A stretch of DNA of 64,000 nucleotides from Hevea brasiliensis (taxonomy: Eukaryota > Streptophyta > Magnoliopsida > Malpighiales > Euphorbiaceae), in contig NC_079510.1 of NCBI RefSeq assembly GCF_030052815.1, forward strand, positions 43,986,725 through 44,050,724, in the 5' to 3' direction. The notes below the pieces were generated by a model. It was not told the DNA's origin. It made no database searches and was given only the letters and a program-made list of their open reading frames with translations. This document shows, one piece after another, positions 55,297 to 64,000 of this stretch (positions are counted from its first letter, which is position 1; each line of letters opens with the position of its first letter). The position numbers and the translations under genes were made by a program.

Positions 55297-55953
55297 ACCA
55301 TCTAAATTCTAAACTACCGCATCAGGAAACAAGTTTAACCGAGTCGAAGAAACTAGCACCCTGTCCAAACGCTCAGCAACCCACATATCTGACCCTCGGC
55401 CTCTCTCCCAAGTATATGGGCGCCCTGACATCCCTATATCAAGTAGATTACTATCCTCTACAGCACTTCTAAAACCTTCAATAAGCCACTGTGGATGTGC
55501 AGTCCTCCCAAACTTTTCATTACAACTCAAGAAGTCATTGAAATCTCCCATGCACCGCAATGGAAATGAAGACTGTCTACTTAAGCTTCTAAGAAGGTTC
55601 CAAGATTGCCACCTATTACTCCTCTCTGATTGACCATAGAAGCAAGTCAATCTCCAATCCAACGAGCCAGCAATAGTAACCTGAATATCAATATGTGACT
55701 GTGAGAAACTAAGTAACTTAGCAGATTGAGAAACCTTCCTAAGCAATGCCAAACCTCCACTTCTACCCCTACTATCAACAACAAAACCGCCCTCAAACCC
55801 AATACTACGTTTAACTGAATTAACACAACTTCTAGTAACCATTTTTTCAATTAACAAAACAAAAAAGGACTTATGTACATAGATAAGATCCTGAAGGACT
55901 TGAACTGTCCATGGATTGCCCAGACCATGACAGTTCCATACTAGGCAATTCAT
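55297..55953 (-). pseudogene. AP-like endonuclease domain of LINE ORF2
   Basis: The frame from ATG 55953 reads MNCLVWNCHGLGNPWTVQVL, the usual N terminus of plant L1 ORF2. Later come M-G-D-F-N-D-F and RPYTWERGRG, matching the endonuclease core, and E-R-L-D-R-V-L near the end. This segment is open for 214 codons. The solo LTR then separates it from the reverse transcriptase, so ORF2 as a whole is broken. The domain nicks target DNA to prime reverse transcription. Confidence 0.88.
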
Positions 55954-56066
55954 GGCGATCAGCGGGTCTGCTCCACAGGCTCCGCCGCTGGCACCGAATT
56001 ATCATTCATAAGTTGATCACTATCCAAGTCCATTCCATTGTTTTGTTTTGTAAAAGCATCTAACTC

Positions 56067-57230
56067 CTATCGACGTCGTTTTGGGTCAATGCTTACAATA
56101 CCCTCATACAACACATCACTTTGATGTGCATTTAAAACCACCTTGTCCCTCCTTAAATCCTGGCATAAGTTGCATGGCTGACGTGGGCAAATAGGTAACT
56201 TCCCATTATGTGCTCCAACCAACTCCCTTCCTCCCACATTCTCCATAGCGGTTACCAGAGATTGCCCAAACCCATCAGTAATGCCTTCGATTGCTTGACC
56301 CCTCAGCTGATCATCGCCGTCGGGTGTTGGAAGCGTGTCTCGCAACCATCTATCACCAGGGCAATATTGCAGGCGTCACCCCATAGCTCGCAGATCAGGA
56401 CCATAAGCTCTCTCTAGCGTAAGACCATTTGCCTGGATCAAACACTCACATAACTTCTCTATGTGTCCAATAATACCACAGATAAAACAAAAGTTTGGCA
56501 ATCTTTCATACTTAAACATTACCCAAAGCCAGTCCCCTCCATTCTTCTTAATCCTCATTCAACACTTCAAAAGGTTTCTAACATCTAAGTTAACACGGAT
56601 ACGCATATAACCCCTCCAAAAGCCAGAATAATTCATCTCATCGGATGAAACAAATTGGCCAACATAATCACCAATCTGCTTTGCTAACCGTCAGACATGA
56701 AACCCATAGGCAAGTCATGCACTTGTACCCAAATGAGATTATGAAACAGTGCCACCTGCTGTGGTTGCTCGTGCTTCTCTAGCGGACGAAATAAAAGCAA
56801 ATGCCTATCAAACATCCATGCGCTTCTCTCAACAACCCTCTGATAATCAACTACATGAACAAACTGAAAAAGATACACATTTGGTGCTGCTTCTTTAAAT
56901 GAAAACCCCTTACACATTTGGCGCTGCTTCTTTAAATGGAACCCCCTTACACGCCAAAGTCTGTTTCATCGCTATAAAATTAATAGATCTTTCTGCAAGG
57001 AACCGACCAACCAGACAGAGCGAATCACCTACCCCATAATGCTCTTCCTCGTCCCCATGCACTACTAGCCCTCCTGCCTCCTCTTCCAAAGATACTTGCT
57101 GCAAAACCTTTGCAAGGTGACTCGTAGATGACGCGCTTGCATCCATGGAAACCATGGAAACCCAAACTCTAGAACGACCCAGGTCGAGACTTGTTAACAC
57201 ATAAGGCAAGAGAAACTTGTTAGGGAACAA
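56067..57230 (-). pseudogene. LINE ORF1 (DUF4283-type and zinc-knuckle protein), broken
   Basis: From about 57230 down the minus strand contains a Ser/Glu-rich N-terminal part and then the DUF4283-like block: V-G-R-F-L-A-E-R, A-P-N-V-Y-L-F-Q-F, S-A-W-M-F-D-R-H-L-L-L and W-V-Q-V-H-D-L-P-M-G-F. A CX2CX4HX4C zinc knuckle follows at about 56450-56500 (CFICGIIGHIEKLC), then a charged tail. A 37-bp tandem duplication at 56875-56948 shifts the frame, and there are further stops. ORF1 proteins bind the LINE RNA. Confidence 0.85.
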
Positions 57231-57256
57231 GACATAAAAAAAAAATTGTTTTACTT

Positions 57257-59560
57257 AAAAAATAATTTTTGAATGATACAATGGGTTTCACTTAAAATAA
57301 AATTAAAAAGTAAAAAATAAATTTACATGAAAAATAATTAAAAAAAATCTCAAGAATTTTCTTCTTTCTTCTTTGAACCATAACCCTAACTTCTCTCTCT
57401 CTCTCTCTCTCTCTCGTACAATCATGGCTACCACTGCAGAACAGTGTTTCCCTTGCAACATTGATTGGGTTGGAATTTCCCTGGAGGTGGTTATCAAAAA
57501 GGAATCTGAAACCATAGGTTTATTGTGAATGAATCTAGAAATCAGCGACTAAGGCCAAATACAACCATCTCAAAAAAGAAGCCAATTTGATAAATACAGG
57601 AACAACAATTAACATGTTCAATAATTCAAAGAATGAACTCCTTATTTGGAAATGGAAGTTGCGTCTTCAATAGATCTTTTGTATAACCTGTCACCGTCAT
57701 CATCTGAAGGGGTGGAAACTCCTGCCCCTTCTTCGCTTGCCAGCAATGCTATTGGTGAATGGTGATTCTTCATTAAAGCCCCAGTCAGAGCCTTTAGTAT
57801 CGTGATGATGAAGAGTGAAAAAAAGAGGGGAAAGCGGTGACTTTATTTTAGAATCTTTTATATAATATGTATAAATAAGTTTAAATAGTTTAAGGCAAAA
57901 TGCTAATATATAAATAACTAAATAAAGCATGAAAATTTGGAAAGATTCTAAAATAAACTTAGGAGCATTTTTATGAAATTCTCAGCAAAATTATTGTTTG
58001 GGCAATTTACCAAAGGTGGCAACTGGAAAAAAAATTTATCAAAAGGGCGATTTCAAAATTATTTATTAAAAGGGGTATTTTAGTTGATGTGAAGGAAAGA
58101 GAACTGATCACTCGTATAAGTAGAGATCAATAAATAAAAAATTTAAAAAAAGTACAATAACTGAAAAAGTAATTAGACGCTGCTCTAAGAAGCGTCTAAC
58201 CTCTTTTTTATTTTTAAAAATATATATTAATTATTTTAAGGTCTTTAAAAAAATTTTTTAATTACAAAATCATTCATATATTTTATAAAATAATCCTAAA
58301 TATTATAACTATTTATAAATAAGTCCTTAAATTTTTATAATTAATAAACATATAAAGATTAATTTGTAAAATTAAAAAATTATTATTTATTGTATATAAA
58401 AAATTTGAAAATTGTACATAAAATTAATAACTACATAATGTAAAAAAATTAAAAATATTAATATTATTTATATGTAAAGAAGCATTAATATTTATTTAGC
58501 AAATTAATAAAATTTATATAGTGAATAAATTATATTAAATATTTTATAAATATTTAAAAATTGGTATTATTTAGTATTTATTAATTTAACAAAATATTAA
58601 ATTATGATAAATATTATTAATGTGAATTAATAAAAAATATGAATAAATAATTGTCGAAATAAATTATTTAAAAATAAATAAAATAATTTATAAATATTAA
58701 ATTAATATTTGTGAAATATGAAATTAAAAAAATCAAAATAATAAAATAATGTATACATATTTTAAATATAGTTTCAATATTTAATAACATAAAATTTTGA
58801 TAATTAGTATATAATAAGTAGCTTTTAATAATTATTAATCAATGAATTATATGGAAAGAAAAAATTGATAATTAGACAATCGAGTTATGAAACTTGATTA
58901 TATTTTTTAATTTATTTTGTTTATTTTATCCTTTATATTCTTACTAATTAAATAGATTTCACTAAAATATTTATATATTATTTATATTTTTTTTTCTAAG
59001 TTGCCATCTTTTAAAGTGAATCCCGGAGATTTATAAAAATCTACATGAAACTCAACCAAGAATCTTCTATATTTTTTTTTTCCTTTAAATCAAATTTCAT
59101 CAAACCTATATATATTAAAATTTATAAGATAATTCAATTTTTTATGATCGTGAGACTTTATTGAACTCCCTCTCTTCCACGTCAGCTTTCAGCTTAAAAA
59201 CCCCCCTTTACCACACACTCCCCACACCCCCTCCCCCCCTTTCCCAGTCTCCATCCTTTGGTAAATTGCCCTTACTATTTCATAATCGGATCCACGATTT
59301 TGATCTTAACAGTAAGGATTGAAAATTCAAGACTGAATGAATACTTTTTCTTTTAATTTAAATTATCATGACTGGGTTAAAAAGTTTCTTTCAATTTTAA
59401 TTCAATCTAATTTGATTCATATTCAACGTTGAGTTAGTTCTATTTAATTTGATTAAATTTATCAATTAACTTTTTTTAAAAAAAAATGAAAATCTAATTT
59501 TATCTGAAATTGGATCAAAAGGACCAAAATTGATCCAATTCGATTTCAATCTGATTAAAA
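57257..59560. other. Intergenic DNA between the LINE and the O-fucosyltransferase gene
   Basis: A (CT)n tract lies at about 57391-57415. The segment 57420-57800 has ordinary composition but only short frames that I do not recognise. 57840-59030 is AT-rich without genes. At 59165-59260 there is a C-rich pyrimidine patch (CCCCACACCCCCTCCCCCCC), leader-like in look but with no frame after it. Confidence 0.5.
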
Positions 59561-60285
59561 AAGGATTTTAGTCAAGTTTTGAACATGTATGGATTGATAC
59601 ACGGCTTTGCAAATCCAATTTCACATCTAAAACAAGCGAACAGAGAGGTAGCTCTTGAATCTTGATGAAGTGACGGTAAGGCAGGCAGAAGCAAGATAGC
59701 ATTTGAGCTGAAACAAAACAATACGTAAGCTGCATAATAATTAATTGCAGACAAGAATGAAATATGAAGACAATACGTAGACATGATAAGGCAAGCAACA
59801 AAATATGACAGATTAAAGAATCAAGACCCTGATTTGTGATGAAATGTACACAAATTTCCTGTTCCTAAGGTCCTAAAAAATGGATCAAACACCAATTAAT
59901 TTACAAGTACGATCAAACCAGGGTAGGAAAGAATCAAATGTATAATTTTACAGCTTGTTAGATACAGCAGCGGCAGCAGCATGTATGAAAACAATGCTAA
60001 GTTAATACCCTGGCAATTCCTGCAGTCAAAGAATGTTGTTTGTATATTCTCCAACATCATGTACAAAAACATGCAACTCCCCCTATACCCAATCCCAGGA
60101 AATAATCAGATAACTGCAATATCCATAAATCTTTGAAGCTCCCAAAACTGAAGTGTATGCCCTCTCACCGAAGGGAGAGGGGGTAAAAATGAAAGAATAG
60201 CAACATGCAAAATGGGGGTCAGCGGTGATATCTGCTCATCAAATTTTGTGTAAAAGAATCAACCATCAAAATCTCTCCAGGCAGA
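59561..60285 (-). other. Probable 3' UTR or flank of the O-fucosyltransferase gene
   Basis: Ordinary-composition DNA lies downstream (on the minus strand) of the stop codon at 60286. No recognisable frame or repeat is present, and the end of the transcript could not be fixed. Confidence 0.4.
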
Positions 60286-63055
60286 TCACTTAACTAATGA
60301 CCTAGAATCTGTCTTGTTCAAACGGCACATGCAATCTGGGCATGGAAAGGAATATATGGAATCATTTGGCCTTTTGAGTTCAAATCCTTTGGAATCACTG
60401 TGAGACCGCATATTCAGCATATGTCGCTTGAAACTCTTCCATCTGGCAAGGAGGAAAGGATGAATACATGTAAGCCCAATATTTCAAGCAATTTGAAATA
60501 GCATATTTGTCCACTCCCTCCAATCTTCCTATAAGACACTTTAGATTTTAAATGACCTGGCATGATTTTGGCAGCCAATTAAAATATGAAACACAGAAGC
60601 CCCGCTGTCATGTGTACTTGATTAACAGAATACAGTCATAATCAGCAACAGTCCAGCAATTTAGAGTCATTAGATGTCTGACCAGTACGCAAAAATTAAG
60701 AATCTTATCCAAGTTCCCAAAATACCTCGAGTTCAATAGATGTAACGTCACTTATAACAGAGATCAAGAGACCTTCCTTAACAAGGAGCTTAAATTTTTA
60801 TTAATTTTGCCTTTCTGCCAATTTCAAACTTACGAATCGATTTATCAGTTGGGAGGAAAATATAAAGCAATGAAATTAATGAATACCCAATATTTGGATT
60901 ATCAAAGAGCAAAGCCAACTTTCGCTTGTCTGGCCGGATTGTCTTGGAATGCCCACCATACAAAACTCTCCTATGGCCCATCAGAAAATGAGGGAAGTTA
61001 CCCCCTTGAGTTGTCACAAATACCTCACTGTGAAGACAAACAGTGTAGTCTATTGCAGCCATCCTGGAAGAATAGTTCTGAAAGCAGTAACTCAAGTCAA
61101 ATCAATGGGAAATGAATCACACCCAAAGATGGAAGAAGCAAACCACAAACCATTCACACCTTAAATGGAGCAAGCTCATCCTCAGATGCCAGCATTTCTT
61201 TAGTTAGCAAATTTGGAAACATTTCCATGAGTGGGGCCATATATTTTTCGGCATTGTATATCTTTCCGGATGCTAAATATATATGTGTGTTTTTATCAAA
61301 ACCCATTCCCCTGAGCATCAGGCCTACCTGATAAGGGAAAAGAAATACAAAAATAAAATACAAAACCTCTTCATAAGAATAATAGCAGTACAATCCATAT
61401 ACATACAGGAGCAAAGGTATTATAACGACAGCAAAAGCATTCATTGTCCACAAAGTGATTGATCAATTTTAACAGCTATTATAACAACAGCAATTCATTT
61501 AATGGTTGAGATGTATAAAGATCTCTCCAACAAACAAGATACCCCAGCTTAAATAAGCCACATGTTCTCAGGTAAAACAGTAGTCCCCACCTTAGTTTAT
61601 CGAGTATGACTAAAATTTACAAATAGAAACATTCCAATGATGATGATGACGATAATTCCAATGTAACAATTAGATGGACACATATTGCATGTGCTTGCCT
61701 ATCTGTAGCATGAGGTGGAACTCTCTGAGATAGGGCTATGTACACATGAATATCACAGCCCAATTGCAGAAACATACATGCAAGTCTCTCCATGATTAGA
61801 AACAATGACCACAATGCATATTACAGATGAGCACGTGTTTTGCTCCTTAAATTGGTAGAATAACAGTAAATGAAAATTTTAGGGCTCTTTGAGTGAATTA
61901 TTATGCCTCAAAACACAGTACATACAGCGTGTGAGAGCAATTTAGTCACAGCCATACATCTGAAAATGAAAATACTAAAGCCTATCTCACTAGAGATCCT
62001 GCCTGTACTCTCAGCCCCTCCACACATCAGAGGGAAGGAGGAACCATGTTACAATGATGAAACTTTTCCCATTTCAGATAAACAATTTATTCATATGCAC
62101 CTAATCATTCTACATCACCAAGTTATAGAATATAGAGGCAGTAACAAGCCACAAATTTCAGGTTATACATTCTTCTGAGAACATCAGCCATACCAATGCT
62201 TGAAGGTGCTCAACTACTAAACAGAAACAATTAGCTAGTATATTTGCACCTGAACTTTACAACTAAAATAGTTCAAAGCGAACCTCTAATTGCACATTCA
62301 CTGAAAACGCATATTCTGAGGGCATCACCAAGTTAACAAAAAGAATTATATTTGCACCTGAAATTAACTAAAATAGTTCAAAGAGAACCTCTAATTGCAA
62401 ATTCACTGATAATGCAAAACTATTTCACAACATATAGAATATGCAATGGAAATTTACAAAAATTTCAAGCATGAACATGCTACACCTGAATGACAAAATA
62501 ATTCATGAAAAAGAACAAACTCAATTGAAGATTAGGCATCACAGCTTGATGGTATAGAGTGATGTAATAGCAATGCAAGTTACCTCTAAAGGAGTAAGAG
62601 GGCACTTCCCATTGAGCCTGATTGCTCCAGGACGAATGGTACGGCCAGGCTTTGTAAATTTCCCTTTCCAACCTCTTTCTCTTGCTGCTATCATGTCTTT
62701 TTCTTCTTGCTTTCCACCATCAAATACACAGCAAGAGAAAGCAACCATGTCCTATGCATGAGAGGAATATGCATTTGTTGCAAGATTAAGATTAAAAAAA
62801 AATGTTTTCATCCACAAAGAGCAGTAGCAATAAACATTTATTCTGCTAACCTCCTCAAAACGAAGATGCACTGAAACATACTTTCCAGCATGGTTTGCAC
62901 TGCGTTCTTTCATTCTTGTCACTAAAGCTTCTCCCAGATTTAATATAGGATTTGAAAACCTCAACGCTTCATAATTTGCCAGGCATCTAAGACGTTGAAC
63001 AGCTGGAGGAGCATCAAATGATAATCGATTTGCAAAAGGAGAAATCCTTATAACC
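60286..63055 (-). CDS. Plant O-fucosyltransferase family protein, C-terminal five exons (partial)
   Basis: Exons in gene order are 63055-62851, 62751-62584, 61327-61160, 61077-60887 and 60442-60286, all GT-AG, joining in phase into about 295 codons and TGA. The protein reads [85 protein letters not shown] and R-P-D-K-R-K-L-A. These are the conserved blocks of the plant GDP-fucose O-fucosyltransferase family (PF10250), type II Golgi proteins. The HLRFEEDM and [13 protein letters not shown] blocks correspond to the nucleotide-sugar-binding part. The N-terminal half with the membrane anchor lies beyond 63055; I could not find its exons before 64000, so a long intron is likely. The acceptor and substrate cannot be told from sequence. 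No lesion is seen. Confidence 0.88.
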
Positions 63056-64000
63056 CTGAGTCATTCATTAAAAAATAATATTTAAGATTAATACAATCAC
63101 TGACAGTAATCTATTCATCAGTCATCAATAACAAGCATAGTGCAACTTATGTCATAGTTTCATCACAAGACAATAACAACACTTAAAAACACCTGTAAAA
63201 GATTATAATAGAAACAAGGTGACCTAGTTGCAGCTTTCTTAGTAACAGTCGCTTGAATTTGTTTGTATGAGCCAATTACAAAGCTTGTCTACCGCTTGTC
63301 TAATAAATGAACCAATTTTGAACTATGAAACTCATCTTGCATATATTGTCTAACAAATGGGCCAAACACACTTATTTGGTTATGAAGTTTATATTTAGGT
63401 ATTAAATACATAACAAGAAAAAGAAAAACTTATTTATATTTAATGATGTAACTTTTTAGTTTTTTACATATTCTTATGCATAATAATACAAATATACAAC
63501 AAAGAATTTTGTACAAGAAAATCAATTTAAGAATTATTAATCCTATTGAAATTTCTTTATAGAAATTTGCAGTTTTTTGAATTAATTTACAAATGGTTCC
63601 ATATTTCATTGTAACTTCACTTTTAACTTAGGATTTTTCCTTTTCTTAGCTTAGAATTTCCCTCTCTTTTTTCAAGTTCTGATTACTGAAACAAGCCGAA
63701 ATAGAGCTTTGCAGGCTTGTTTTTAAAAAATAGAACCATGCTCAAGATCATATACAAGTTAAACAATGTTGAAGACAATCTTAGCTTGAGTTACTTTGGC
63801 TTGTTTGTGAATTTAAACTAGATGAAGAAGCACCAAGCTGAATATTGGTTTACGCTTGAGTCAAGATTGAGCAGAGCTTGAACCCCTCAGTCAAGTTTGA
63901 ATTCTCCAAAGCACAACTCACAATGGCTCATCTGCAACCCATCCAATATATTCTAGAGATGCAAACCTTTTGAAGTACATGTTTTTAGATCATGAAAAGC
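63056..64000 (-). other. Intron or upstream part of the O-fucosyltransferase gene
   Basis: The exon ending at 63055 starts mid-codon after a good acceptor (GACTCAG), so the gene must continue to the right. No open segment with the expected family wording was found up to the window edge. This stretch is read as intron. Confidence 0.5.

Larger units (their letters stand above)
48271..57238 (-). mobile_element. L1-type LINE, apparently full length, interrupted by two solo LTRs
   Basis: The minus strand carries, in order, ORF1, an AP-like endonuclease, reverse transcriptase, a zf-RVT region and an RNase H domain, ending in a poly(A) run (T-run at about 48269-48280). The 18-mer AAAAAAATTGTTTTACTT occurs at 48253-48270 and again at 57239-57256, a target-site duplication typical of L1 integration. 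Subtracting the two inserted LTRs and their duplications leaves about 5.4 kb, a normal plant L1 length. The reading frames contain several stops and shifts, so it is inactive. Confidence 0.92.

Noticed and set aside
63056..64000. Search for the next upstream O-fucosyltransferase exon
   Set aside because: No segment with the expected family blocks and splice borders could be recognised, so none is annotated.

Overview
The window is nuclear DNA of a flowering plant. The evidence is plant-type GT-AG introns, very AT-rich intergenic DNA, a WUSCHEL-related homeobox gene, a plant O-fucosyltransferase gene and several plant retrotransposon families. The WOX1-like protein and the general make-up suggest a woody eudicot of the Malpighiales (Hevea, Manihot or Populus type). 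That placement is an inference. I see no prokaryotic, organellar or viral genome segment.

Layout. 1-6.2 kb is AT-rich intergenic DNA with short tandem repeats and one candidate MULE-type MITE (2831-3539). 6.25-10.2 kb holds a complete plus-strand gene for a 228-aa membrane protein with the CREST hydrolase/receptor signature. 12.3-26.7 kb is a minus-strand Ty3/gypsy retrotransposon (Tekay/Del-like, with an initiator-Met tRNA primer site) with two LTRs and a 5-bp target duplication GTAAA. Its reverse-transcriptase gene is split by a second insertion, a 6.25-kb element (15019-21268) with its own duplication GCCGT. 28.1-29.8 kb is a four-exon WOX1-like gene on the plus strand. 32.5-37.0 kb is a minus-strand relic of a phytanoyl-CoA dioxygenase (PHYHD1-like) gene with several disabling lesions. 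39.6-48.1 kb is a second, internally deleted relative of the first Ty3/gypsy element (duplication ATAAA). 48.27-57.24 kb is a minus-strand L1-type LINE with poly(A) tail and an 18-bp target duplication, interrupted by two solo LTRs (49790-51286, duplication CCTGC; 53240-55291, duplication AGCCC). 60.29-63.06 kb carries the last five exons of an O-fucosyltransferase gene on the minus strand, which continues past the right edge or begins in an unseen upstream exon.

The host genes (CREST protein, WOX1-like, PHYHD1-like relic, O-fucosyltransferase) have no evident functional link. They are islands in DNA built by successive insertions. The most unusual object is the 6.25-kb nested element: TG...CA ends and a target duplication, but no visible internal repeat of its ends. 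It carries two or three reading frames on the strand opposite to its inferred LTR orientation, each with its own TATA box, and every stop interrupting the two main frames is TAG. It may be a giant Tat/Ogre-type solo LTR or an internally deleted element. I found no evidence of a wholly new biological system.
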